Assembly: GCF_002056795.1 (NCBI RefSeq)
Contig: NZ_CP020104.1
Span: 817,001 to 881,000 of the forward strand
Source of the DNA: Spirosoma aerolatum
GTDB taxonomy: Bacteria > Bacteroidota > Bacteroidia > Cytophagales > Spirosomataceae
Length of the DNA stretch: 64,000 nt
Direction: 5' to 3'
Shown: in pieces, positions 1 through 7,963 of the stretch
How positions within the stretch are numbered: position 1 is the first letter of the stretch
How the letters are laid out: each line of letters starts with the position of its first letter
Translations under genes and position numbers: made by a program
The notes under the pieces: generated by a model
Seen by the model: the letters and a program-made list of their open reading frames with translations, nothing else
Told to the model about the DNA's origin: nothing
Database searches by the model: none

Positions 1-895
1 AATCGGGGCCGCTGCTGTTTTTAGGGCCAGCAATACCCATCACTGTTAGCCAGCGGCTGGGGGTTACGCGGTCGGCTTCCACAGCCCACATATTCTCAAT
101 ACGGGCGGCATCTTCTTTGTCGACATCGAACACGTCCAGCACGTTTGGCATGAGCGAATACTTGCCCGAACTGATGGTGGCCTGCGCCAGTTGCAACGCC
201 TTCGCCCAGTCTTCGTTATACAACGCTACTTTGGCATACAGCCCCTGAATGGCTTCTTTCGATGGGCGACCTTTTACTAGATTAGTCGAATAGGAGGGAA
301 GCCCGGCAATGGCCTGATCCAGATCGGCGTAAATCTGCTTGTAAATGTCTGCCTTTGGACTTTTCGGAACGAGGGCTTCGGCTTCGCTGGTGCTGGCTTT
401 GGTTTTGATCGGTACTTCGTTGAAGGTTTTGGCCAGTGTCCAGTGATACAATCCGCGCAGGGCATAGGCCTCGGCTACAATTTCGGTTCGGCGCTGGGCA
501 TCCATCTGAATATTAGGGACTTTTTCGATGACCCAGTTGGCATTTTCGATCCCTTTATAGCTGAACCGCCAGACGCCCTGCGGCCCTTCCGTTTCATGAC
601 GCCCCGAATTACGCTGAGCGGTAAAATAAGGATCGTAGGTAAACAGCGTAATGGTATTTCGCCCAACCACTGCACGTGGGTAAGCCTGGTCGGCGGCAAA
701 ATCCGAAACGGCCACCAGCGGAAAACCGTAGAGATTGATGAGCGAGCCCGCAGCCGACGCGATACCAGCTTCGGCATCCGACGCGGTCTTATAAAAGTTT
801 GTCGTAAAAATGGACGAATACACCGACTCATCCAGTTTGCTGCACGAAACCGTCAGGCCCGACAACGCCATCAGCAGCAGGAGTGTTTTTTTCAT
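1..895 (-). CDS. SusD/RagB-family outer-membrane lipoprotein (3' part missing)
   Basis: The frame is open from the ATG at 895 to the window edge (298 residues seen; SusD proteins usually have about 500-600). The N-terminus is a lipoprotein signal with lipobox T-V-S-C at residues 15-18, so the protein is probably anchored at the cell surface. The body shows SusD-like helical-repeat features: an early Y/F-rich segment, the stretch around 'AYALRGLYHWTLAKTFNEVP' and the later 'SKEAIQGLYAKVALY' helix that resembles the TPR core. SusD proteins bind glycans and act as a lid on the SusC pore. The gene lies 107 bases downstream of a susC on the same strand, the standard pairing, but an inverted repeat separates the two. 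The substrate cannot be told from what is visible. Confidence 0.93.
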   Translation of the reverse strand, partial: MKKTLLLLMALSGLTVSCSKLDESVYSSIFTTNFYKTASDAEAGIASAAGSLINLYGFPLVAVSDFAADQAYPRAVVGRNTITLFTYDPYFTAQRNSGRHETEGPQGVWRFSYKGIENANWVIEKVPNIQMDAQRRTEIVAEAYALRGLYHWTLAKTFNEVPIKTKASTSEAEALVPKSPKADIYKQIYADLDQAIAGLPSYSTNLVKGRPSKEAIQGLYAKVALYNEDWAKALQLAQATISSGKYSLMPNVLDVFDVDKEDAARIENMWAVEADRVTPSRWLTVMGIAGPKNSSGPD

Positions 896-904
896 GGGAG
901 ATAA

Positions 905-1004
905 AAGAGTGAAAGAGTGAAAGAGCGAAAAGGTGAATGAGTGATAGAAGTAGTGTGAAAGCGTCAGCCATTCGCTCGTTCACTCATTCACTCTTTCGCT
1001 CTTT
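905..1004. repeat. Inverted array of 8-bp tandem words between susC and susD
   Basis: From 907 to 946 the DNA is an imperfect 8-bp tandem array (GAGTGAAA, GAGTGAAA, GAGCGAAA, AGGTGAAT, GAGTGATA). The segment 971-1004 carries the same words in reverse orientation. Arms 920-944 and 980-1004 pair over 25 positions with two mismatches, around a loop of about 35 bases. The proximal arm overlaps the susC stop codon at 1003-1005. In mRNA this would be a long hairpin between susC and susD. It lacks a clean U-run, so it may attenuate or protect transcripts rather than terminate. Confidence 0.8.
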
Positions 1005-4000
1005 AAAAAGTGACCTGTAGTCCACCCAGATACGACCGGGCAATGGGGTATGTACCGTTATCGATAAACTGCGTAGTGGCATTTCCGAAGTTGTTGACCT
1101 CGGGATCGAAACCGCTGTATTTGGTGATCGTAAGCGCATTATTCGCGCTGACATACACCCGTATCTGGCTGATGCCTTTGATCTTGGGAAGGGTATACCC
1201 TAATGAGATATTCTTCAGCCGTACAAACGACGCGTCCTCTACGTACCGATCCGACAGGGGTAGCCGACCGCCCTGAAAACCACTGGCGTATTCGTTACTC
1301 GGATTCGTGGGCGACCAGCGATTGACGAGCCCCGCCAGTACATTTTGCTGGCCAAGTGCCGTTTCGAAGGTATAGCGGAACAGGTTCATAAGCTTGTTAC
1401 CCTGCACACCCTGCACGAACAGATTCAGATCGAAACCGCGATAACGAAGCGACGACGAGAATCCAAAAATATACTTCGGCTGAGCATTGCCAACAATGGC
1501 CTGATCGGCAGCTGTGATGGTACCATCACCATTGAGGTCTTTGAGTTTATGCCCGCCCACGCGCCCGTCGTAACCCGATAAAATCGTTTCGCCAGTCTGG
1601 CTGATGCCGTCGAATATATACGTTCGGTAAAGCCCCATCGGATAACCGACTTTGAGCAGAGCAAAGGCCGAGCGAGGTAACTCGTCGATAACTCCGTCGA
1701 GGGCCAGTACCTCGTTTTTGTTGAAGGTAATATTGGCCGACGCATCCCATTGAAGCCCCCGGCTACCTCCAGGGAGAATTCGCCCGTTGACGGCCAGTTC
1801 CAGACCCTTGTTCTGGATCGAGCCAAAATTTCCTGTCAATGCCGTATAGCCCGACGACATCGGTAATACTTTCTGGAACAGTAGGTTGTCGGTGCGTTTG
1901 TTGTAGTAGTCGGCCACCAGTGAGAGACGGTTGCGGAACAGGCTGATGTCTACCCCAATATCGACCTGCGTAGAGCGCTCCCACTTCAGATCCGGGTTCG
2001 GAATGGCGCTTGGATTGATGCCTGTAACCGGAACGTGGTTGTAATTATAGTTTAGTCCCGACGCACTGACCGTTGCCAGCGATTGGTAGGGGTCAATAGC
2101 GCCTGCGTTTCCGGTGATACCCCAGCTTCCGCGCACCTTCAGGTCAGAAATCACCGAAACCGACTTCATAAACGGCTCTTCAATAATCCGCCAAGCACCC
2201 GCTACCGCCGGGAAAAATCCATACTTATTGTTCTCGCCAAACTTGCTCGATCCATCGGCGCGGGCGGTCAGATCCAGAAAATATTTGTCTTTATACCCAT
2301 AGTTGATGCGTCCCAGATACGAGTCGAGCCGGGATTTGCTCTTGTCGCTGCTAATACGCTGATTTACGGCCAGCCCAACCGAATTATTCTCGGTAACGTC
2401 GTTCGGGAAATTCGATGCCGTTTGCGTATAGCTCTGATTGACATTGGCTTGTGTAGCCAGTACTGCCGTGGCCGTGATGGAATGGTGTTCGGCAATTCGG
2501 GTGCGGTAGGTAAAGATGCTTTCGTGCAGCAGTGTACGGCTATAGCCGCTTACATTACTGGCATTGCCTCCGCCCGATGCCAACTGTGACTGACTTAATA
2601 GCGACAGGGGCGAGTAAGATTCGGATAAGCTATTGCCCAGATCGGCGTTGAAACTAGGCCGGTACGTAAACCCTTTGAACAGTGTAAAGTCGACGTATAC
2701 ATTGGCCAGAATCCGTTGGGTCGTTTGCCGGTTGATGGGCGTAATAAAGTTTAGGGGGTTCGTTACCTCCTGGTATTGTCCATTCATCTGATCCTGAAAC
2801 GGAAATACACCACCATCGGGCCGGTAGGGCGTCAGCGTGGGGGGAGCCGCTACGGCTGCGCCCAGCACTCCGGCCCGGCTGCTGGTGACGTCGGAGCCGG
2901 TACCACCTACACTCAGCCCTTTGTTGACCGAATAACCATAATATAAACTGGTGCCGATCTTCACCCGGTCGCTTAGCCGATGGTCGATGTTGGAGCGAAA
3001 CGAGTAGCGGGTAAAGTTGGAGTTTTTGATGATTCCGTCCTGATTAAAATAGTTCAGCGAGAGCGCCAGTTGCGTTTTCTGATTACCGCCCGATACCGAA
3101 AGCTGATGGCTTTGCATGGCCGCTTTTCGGAAAATCAGGTCCTGCCAGTTGGTGCCCTGTCCCAGCGTAGACGGGTCAGCATAGATTGACCGCTTGTAGA
3201 CTTCATTTTCGAGCTGTGCAAACTGCTGGGCGTTCAGTACATCGAGTGTTTTATTCACCTGTTGTACACCACCATAGCCATCGTAGCTAACGCGCGTAGC
3301 CCCGTCTTTTCCCCGTTTGGTCGTAATCAGCACCACGCCATTGGCGGCCCGTGCGCCATAAATGGCGGTCGATGAGGCATCTTTCAGGACTTCAATCGAT
3401 TCAATGTCGTTTGGGTTGATTTGCGAAAGCGGGCTAACGTCCGTGATGCCACCACTGTTGGAAATCTGAATCCCATCGATAACGTACAACGGTTCCGAAC
3501 TCCCGTTGATCGAGTTCGTTCCCCGAATCCTGACACTGACATTGCCACCCGGCGCTCCCGAATTCTGCGTGATCTGGACGCCTGCCACGCGTGCCTGTAG
3601 TCCCTGCGCTACGTTAGCTATGGGCGTTTGCAACAGATCGGCGGCTTTCACGGAGGCAATAGCGCCCGTGGTTTCGATCTTTCGTTGCGTACCGTAGCCT
3701 ACCACAACCACTTCCTCAAGCGCTTTCGTATCGGGAGCCAGTTGGATATTGATGGTACTTCGGCCTCCAACGGCCACTTCCTGACCCAGATAACCAACAA
3801 AGCTGATGACCAGCACCGCTCCTTTGGCCGGAACTGCCAGTTGGAATGTACCTTTGCCATCCGTAACGGTTCCGCGCTGGGTGCCTTTGAGAATGACGCT
3901 AACACCTGGTAAGGTACTGCCTTTTTCGTCGGTAATAGTGCCCGAAACGGTTCGGTCGTCTGTTTGGCCAGAAGGTGAGTTTGGCTGCGCCAGCAGGGGC

Positions 4001-4050
4001 GAAAACCAGCCCCAGAAAACAACGCAGTAGAGTAAAAGTTTTTGTCGCAT
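1003..4050 (-). CDS. SusC/RagA-family TonB-linked outer-membrane transporter
   Basis: A 1015-residue protein. Residues 1-21 form a signal peptide ending at LLAQ. A carboxypeptidase-D-regulatory-like domain follows (about 34-118, with 'GVSVILKGTQRGTVTDGKG'). Then comes the TonB-box region ('EEVVVVGYGTQRK'), a plug domain with the SusC hallmarks 'VRIRGTNSI', 'PLYVIDG' and 'IEVLKDASSTAIYGARAANGV', and a C-terminal beta-barrel ending in an aromatic residue ('GLQVTF'). There is no N-terminal STN domain, so direct FecR signalling is not expected. It imports an unknown glycan or other ligand together with the SusD encoded downstream. The start at 4050 is the ATG directly before the signal peptide. 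The gene is divergent from the membrane protein at 4218. Confidence 0.96.
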   Translation of the reverse strand: MRQKLLLYCVVFWGWFSPLLAQPNSPSGQTDDRTVSGTITDEKGSTLPGVSVILKGTQRGTVTDGKGTFQLAVPAKGAVLVISFVGYLGQEVAVGGRSTINIQLAPDTKALEEVVVVGYGTQRKIETTGAIASVKAADLLQTPIANVAQGLQARVAGVQITQNSGAPGGNVSVRIRGTNSINGSSEPLYVIDGIQISNSGGITDVSPLSQINPNDIESIEVLKDASSTAIYGARAANGVVLITTKRGKDGATRVSYDGYGGVQQVNKTLDVLNAQQFAQLENEVYKRSIYADPSTLGQGTNWQDLIFRKAAMQSHQLSVSGGNQKTQLALSLNYFNQDGIIKNSNFTRYSFRSNIDHRLSDRVKIGTSLYYGYSVNKGLSVGGTGSDVTSSRAGVLGAAVAAPPTLTPYRPDGGVFPFQDQMNGQYQEVTNPLNFITPINRQTTQRILANVYVDFTLFKGFTYRPSFNADLGNSLSESYSPLSLLSQSQLASGGGNASNVSGYSRTLLHESIFTYRTRIAEHHSITATAVLATQANVNQSYTQTASNFPNDVTENNSVGLAVNQRISSDKSKSRLDSYLGRINYGYKDKYFLDLTARADGSSKFGENNKYGFFPAVAGAWRIIEEPFMKSVSVISDLKVRGSWGITGNAGAIDPYQSLATVSASGLNYNYNHVPVTGINPSAIPNPDLKWERSTQVDIGVDISLFRNRLSLVADYYNKRTDNLLFQKVLPMSSGYTALTGNFGSIQNKGLELAVNGRILPGGSRGLQWDASANITFNKNEVLALDGVIDELPRSAFALLKVGYPMGLYRTYIFDGISQTGETILSGYDGRVGGHKLKDLNGDGTITAADQAIVGNAQPKYIFGFSSSLRYRGFDLNLFVQGVQGNKLMNLFRYTFETALGQQNVLAGLVNRWSPTNPSNEYASGFQGGRLPLSDRYVEDASFVRLKNISLGYTLPKIKGISQIRVYVSANNALTITKYSGFDPEVNNFGNATTQFIDNGTYPIARSYLGGLQVTF

Positions 4051-4217
4051 AATATTCAGATATTTATAGTTTTTATGCCAATCGTTCCGTCAGGCCGACG
4101 GGTTGAAATGCGAGTATGCAAAGGTAATTTTGTACTTTGCGAGGAACGCAAGCGAAGCGTAACCATTTCGATGATCGAAATTATGAACAAGATAACCGCC
4201 TGATTGATAGATTATTA

Positions 4218-5564
4218 ATGCCTATGGTCACGGAAAATGGACAACAGGGTAAGACCGAAGCCTTCTATTTGATAGAGGTTTGTTGTCAGCGGGTTAGCGA
4301 AGCGTTTGGCAAACCAGATCGGGAGAACTGGATGAATAGCGATTACATTAACCTGAGCCAGGTTCTTTTCCGAAAAACCCGCGTTCGAATAAGCCCCAAT
4401 ACGCTGAAACGAATCTTTGGCAAGATCAAGACCGACGCTCGCTATTATCCACAAAAGGCGACCCGCGATGCACTGGCTATTTACCTGGGCCATCTCGACT
4501 GGGAGCATTTTGTACAGATTCAGGAATGGGCCGAACGCCAGATCGAGCCTAAACCTACCACAAACGAGCCGAATCGACTGCCGGTTCTTCCGAAAGAAGC
4601 GGTGTTGAACAGACGCCAGCCAGCAGCCAGAACGTGGCTTTGGCTGGCGCTGGTAGGTATAGCTTTACTGGCTGTGGTGATTTTTCTGATCCAGCCAGCC
4701 ACCGAACGTCCTGGTGCGGTTTCGTTTATCTGTCGGAATCCACTGGGCGAAAACCCCCATTCGGCCGTTTTTGAACTCCGACGTCAGAAGTCCGCTGGAG
4801 ACGAATCGTATACCATTTTATATGGCGATGGAAAACGAGAGATAACGAATGCTATTGATAGCGTGTACACACATTACTACGAACGGCCGGGACGTTATTT
4901 TGCCGTTTTACAACGCGGTGGTGTCGACGTCGATTCGGCAACGGTATATGTACAGACGAAAGGATGGACCGCAACGGCGAACATGATGCACGATACGAGT
5001 CGGGTTTATCCCATCAATCTGAACGATCTATTGGTTACTAAACGGCTCAGTGTAAGTGCTCAGGACGCGGCCCATGCGGGTATCGACACCAACCGGACAT
5101 TTTTTGTAGAATTTATTAACAGCCAGCCTACCGAAATTGATGGCGATAACTTCGAACTAACCATGCGTGTCGCCACATCGCAGGATCGGGCGGGGGTACG
5201 CTGTTCACAGGTGGGCCTAACGGTTTGGGGGGAGTCGTCGCAGCACTTGTTCGATGTCATGAAACCTGGTTGTGTTCACTGGATCAACTTACAGGCATCC
5301 GATATATATAAAAACGGGCATCGTGATGACCTAAGCTTTCTGGGAGCCGACCTTCGCCTGGGTGGAACGCTGAAACTGAAAGTAGTTGGCCGGAAAGCCC
5401 AGCTATTTATTAATGCCCGGAAAGTATATGAAACCGCTTATACAAAATCCATGCGCCGAATCTACGGGGTTAAAATTCGGTTTTCGGGCATTGGCGTGAT
5501 TCATTCCTTTTTGTTAAAGGATATGCGAACCAATAAACTGTTCAGTGGGAATTTCGGCGCTTAG
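4218..5564 (+). CDS. Membrane-anchored protein with N-terminal HTH-like domain and PKD-like extracytoplasmic domain
   Basis: A product of 448 residues from the ATG at 4218. The frame is open upstream only through non-ATG codons, and a second ATG lies at 4224. Residues 1-105 are helical and contain 'INLSQVLFRKTRVRISPNTL' followed by an R/K-rich stretch and 'ALAIYLGHLDWEHF', a layout I associate with uncharacterised Bacteroidota proteins and which resembles a DNA-binding or protein-interaction helical bundle. A low-complexity linker precedes one transmembrane helix (about 139-159). The outer part contains a PKD-like beta-sandwich ('ILYGDG' ... 'YTHYYERPGRYFAVL') and a C-terminal beta-rich domain of about 170 residues that looks like a lectin or jelly-roll fold. 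A one-component transmembrane sensor for the divergent susC is possible, but this is inference from layout and position. I know no named function. Confidence 0.75.
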   Translation: MPMVTENGQQGKTEAFYLIEVCCQRVSEAFGKPDRENWMNSDYINLSQVLFRKTRVRISPNTLKRIFGKIKTDARYYPQKATRDALAIYLGHLDWEHFVQIQEWAERQIEPKPTTNEPNRLPVLPKEAVLNRRQPAARTWLWLALVGIALLAVVIFLIQPATERPGAVSFICRNPLGENPHSAVFELRRQKSAGDESYTILYGDGKREITNAIDSVYTHYYERPGRYFAVLQRGGVDVDSATVYVQTKGWTATANMMHDTSRVYPINLNDLLVTKRLSVSAQDAAHAGIDTNRTFFVEFINSQPTEIDGDNFELTMRVATSQDRAGVRCSQVGLTVWGESSQHLFDVMKPGCVHWINLQASDIYKNGHRDDLSFLGADLRLGGTLKLKVVGRKAQLFINARKVYETAYTKSMRRIYGVKIRFSGIGVIHSFLLKDMRTNKLFSGNFGA

Positions 5565-5773
5565 TGAGCTAGTTTCCGTCTGAAAAAGAAAAAGCCTCCA
5601 ATCGTATAGAGTAAAATAGCGGCTGTTTCCAATACCGCTTCGGCGTAATCGTTTGTGTACACGCCCGTCCGAAAATCCTGTATCCAGTCAATTAGGGCAG
5701 CGCAGTACACGAATAAACCAATGACGGTTAATGTGATTATACCCAGAAGAAGTAAGGTTTGTGGCTGTCGCAT
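5561..5773 (-). CDS. Small two-helix membrane protein
   Basis: Seventy residues starting with a plausible ATG at 5773. There are two hydrophobic segments, about 7-28 and 47-64, separated by an acidic loop, and a basic C-terminal tail ('FFRRKLAH'). Its stop overlaps the stop of the preceding plus-strand gene by four bases (convergent, tail to tail). No family is recognised. The hydrophobic pattern and tight packing against a real gene argue that it is coding, but a chance open frame cannot be excluded. Confidence 0.5.
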   Translation of the reverse strand: MRQPQTLLLLGIITLTVIGLFVYCAALIDWIQDFRTGVYTNDYAEAVLETAAILLYTIGGFFFFRRKLAH

Positions 5774-6316
5774 AAGTTAAATCAAAGACGATTTTTAGGG
5801 TCTGGGCTGGATGAGTTACCCAGTCAGAAAAAGTAACACCACGGGAGAGCGACAATTTATCTGCCAAAACCTCAATGTAACTAGCTAGTCAGTCTATAGA
5901 CCGTCATCTTTCAATAAAAAATACCTTAACGGTTTCCATTAGTCATTTAAATATGCTGATAAATTCAATTGTTTAATTAGTCGTCTAAAAACCAACTAGA
6001 TTGATTTGAGGAATAAACTCTACACTATTGAGGGTGAATAAATACAGAACTTCCCCAGCTAATAAAGAAAAATATCGGGCCAGTTCGATTGAATAAATAA
6101 ACTGTCTGAAAACATTCAGTACAAAAACACGGTTAGTTCAGGTTGGCAAGCTCAAAAAAGGAACTAGCTAGTAGCCGTGTATCGAAGCCAGATACATTGC
6201 GGGATAATGCTCAGTTAGATAGTTTTTTGCCCTCACTATGGCTAACACCACAACCTTATGTAGGGTATTACGTTGTAGATTATATAAGTTACCGTATTCG
6301 TTTTTATATAAACTAT
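5774..6316. other. AT-rich gene-free stretch
   Basis: No open frame with protein-like composition and no strong hairpin was found here. The DNA is clearly more AT-rich than the surroundings, for example 5880-6090. It probably carries the promoter of the small protein on the minus strand and that of the gene at 6317, but no promoter element stands out. Confidence 0.4.
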
Positions 6317-6574
6317 ATGTCTACCGATAGTGTTCATTTTTTCCGTCAGCGAAACCCTGATGAACGGCCACCTGTCCGCTTGTCGATTACAGCCTACGCC
6401 GTTTTATTCACTGCCTTTTTAGGTCTGTTTGTTTTGAAGTTGAGCGGCTTTCTGGATTGGTCGTGGTGGTGGATCAGTAGCCCACTTTGGCTGGGGCCAA
6501 TTGGGCAATTGACCTGGATATTACGTGAGCGATTGCGCTCTGGACGGTTCAGCAGGCCTGCATCCCGGCGGTAA
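6317..6574 (+). CDS. Small membrane protein resembling the 'fragile-X-F' transmembrane family
   Basis: I start this at the ATG at 6317, giving 85 residues. The frame stays open upstream to 6143, but that part lacks protein-like features. Two hydrophobic segments follow a polar N-terminus of about 20 residues. The stretch 'LKLSGFLDWSWWWISSPLW' resembles small two-helix proteins annotated as transmembrane fragile-X-F proteins, which share a motif of the kind LKLxGxIxWSWWWVLxPLW. That likeness is from memory and needs a search. The function of these proteins is unknown. The C-terminus is arginine-rich and probably cytoplasmic. Confidence 0.6.
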   Translation: MSTDSVHFFRQRNPDERPPVRLSITAYAVLFTAFLGLFVLKLSGFLDWSWWWISSPLWLGPIGQLTWILRERLRSGRFSRPASRR

Positions 6575-6975
6575 GGAATCTGATACGTTATTTTAAACGA
6601 GCTGTTCGGTTGAGTCACAGCCAATGGGGGCGGTTTGCATCCTGGAAGCCACAGGCCTGACACTTTAGAGGGTTTACGGGCTAAGCTAGTTGGTCGATCT
6701 TTAAAAAATATAATAAAGCCCTTTCAAGGTAAACCACGTAGGGTTGGTGGATTATAGATATTCGCTCCGTCTTTAGAGCGAGAGATAGGACTTTTTATGT
6801 CGACTGGTAACGTTCCCGGTAACGATTGCATAGAAAAAGTCAATTATATACTTGGAAAAGTGAAGTCTTTACGGAAATTTAATAAGCAAAAGCAAAGAAG
6901 GAGCTGTCAGGCAAAACTACCTGTTTCGCTTAAAAGTACAATTTGCTTGGGGATCCGGTTGCCCAATGCTTATGA
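6575..6975. other. Gene-free stretch upstream of the sigma factor
   Basis: About 400 bases without a convincing gene. A short open frame beginning at 6797 has no recognisable features and overlaps the sigma gene start. Near 6936-6946 there is a weak promoter-like element (TACAATTTG, one base longer than the Bacteroidota -7 consensus TAnnTTTG) about 30 bases before the sigma ATG. Confidence 0.3.
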
Positions 6976-7611
6976 ATGCCGAATCCGTACGCTTATAACT
7001 CGTTTAATCCAGGTACGCTTGTGAACTACAAATCATTGCCGGACGAAATGCTGCTGGTTTATCTGCGAACAGGCGATGAACTGGCTTTTCGGACTATATA
7101 TCAGCGCTACTGGAAAAAGCTGTATAGCATTGCCCGGCGGAAAGTAGAATCTGTCGAAATCGTGGAAGAGATCGTTCAGGATATATTCCTCAAACTATGG
7201 GAGCGTCGGAGTACATTGCGAATCGAGCATTTAGAGGCCTATCTGTTCACTGCCGTTCGCTATGCCATTATCAACCATATTAAGGCGACCATTATCCATG
7301 AAAAATATGCGGATTATGTCGTCGATTTTTCTTCAGAGGCTGTCAACACTACCGATGAACAACTCAAACTGAACGAGTTGATGAGTGTGGTTGAGAAACA
7401 GTTAAACGACCTGCCCCATAAGACACAGCAAATTTTCAGGCTTAACCGTCTGGAGCATCAGTCTATCAAAGAAATTTCTTCCCGGCTGAAAGTGCCCGAA
7501 CGAACGGTTGAGTACCATCTTAGTCAGGCTATTAAGACACTACGCGTTTACCTGCGGGATTATCTTCCTGCTCTGGTGTATGCATGTCTTTCCTGGTTGT
7601 CAGTTCATTAG
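6976..7611 (+). CDS. ECF-subfamily RNA polymerase sigma-70 factor
   Basis: The product has 211 residues, the usual size for Bacteroidota ECF sigma factors. Region 2 spans about 25-95 ('FRTIYQRYWKKLYSIARRKV', then 'EEIVQDIFLKLWERR', the core-binding and -10 recognition helices). Region 4 spans about 130-190 ('LPHKTQQIFRLNRLEHQSIK' and the helix-turn-helix near 'RLKVPERTVEYHLSQAIKTL'). Such factors usually work with a FecR anti-sigma factor and an STN-containing TonB receptor. Here fecR and the STN-SusC lie 4.5 kb downstream, past three dehydrogenase-locus genes, so pairing is plausible but not shown. The next gene in the same direction is the dehydrogenase, 352 bases away, so the sigma gene is probably a separate transcription unit. 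Confidence 0.93.
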   Translation: MPNPYAYNSFNPGTLVNYKSLPDEMLLVYLRTGDELAFRTIYQRYWKKLYSIARRKVESVEIVEEIVQDIFLKLWERRSTLRIEHLEAYLFTAVRYAIINHIKATIIHEKYADYVVDFSSEAVNTTDEQLKLNELMSVVEKQLNDLPHKTQQIFRLNRLEHQSIKEISSRLKVPERTVEYHLSQAIKTLRVYLRDYLPALVYACLSWLSVH

Positions 7612-7799
7612 CCCACTTTCGCTACTCCGCTCTCCTGATTGAGACTCACCCAGTATGTCGTAGGAGGATCCCCTCTGCTTTGCAGTAGCCATTCTGGAAA
7701 AAAGACGTGGGTCGTTCCATGAACGATTTTTTTGGCAAGAGGGAGGTACGATTGGGCACTCTGCCAGTAGTATACGGAAAGGCCTTCGTGAATGGACAC
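7608..7799 (-). CDS. Possible small gene or gene fragment, uncertain
   Basis: Sixty-three residues in a frame convergent with, and overlapping by four bases, the sigma factor stop. The translation contains protein-like text ('VHGTTHVFFPEWLL', 'PPTTYWVSLNQ') that looks like the tail of a larger protein, but I cannot name a family. No signal peptide or clear start context is visible. The frame contains a terminator-shaped hairpin on the other strand, which argues against a functional gene. It could be a relic. Confidence 0.2.
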   Translation of the reverse strand: MSIHEGLSVYYWQSAQSYLPLAKKIVHGTTHVFFPEWLLQSRGDPPTTYWVSLNQESGVAKVG

Positions 7800-7963
7800 T
7801 GTCCTGAACGTACACTGTCGTTACCGCTTTGCAAAAATGCTTCTTTGGCGGCTACTACTTTTTATCGGTTCCGGACATAGCAGTCAGACAGGGTTTTGTT
7901 GTCGAACAACAGATTGAGTGTTGCCTTATCAAGGGTTATCCAAATTAAAACTCATACGTATTT
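7612..7963. other. Intergenic stretch between sigma factor and dehydrogenase
   Basis: It holds the possible gene fragment at 7608-7799 and the hairpin at 7712-7733. It also presumably holds the promoter of the dehydrogenase operon between about 7800 and 7963. No promoter element is clear. Confidence 0.4.
7712..7733 (+). terminator. Candidate Rho-independent terminator downstream of the sigma factor
   Basis: TCGTTC at 7712-7717 pairs with GAACGA at 7721-7726 around a 3-base loop, followed at once by seven T residues (7727-7733). It lies 100 bases after the sigma factor stop in the correct orientation. The stem is only 6 bp, so it is moderate in strength. Confidence 0.5.

Noticed and set aside
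443..904. Plus-strand frame of 153 codons over the first susD
   Set aside because: The minus-strand susD frame is unbroken and carries a lipobox and family motifs, so this is antisense shadow.
907..946. The GAGTGAAA array as a coding repeat or phase-variation tract
   Set aside because: It lies after the susC stop and before the susD start, outside both frames, so a change in copy number would not shift either gene.
4131..4140. TACTTTGC as a -7 promoter element for the gene at 4218
   Set aside because: The spacing between TA and TTTG is one base short of TAnnTTTG and no TTTG box lies at the right distance.
6797..7024. Short open frame before the sigma factor
   Set aside because: It overlaps the sigma gene start and has no hydrophobic segment, signal or domain.
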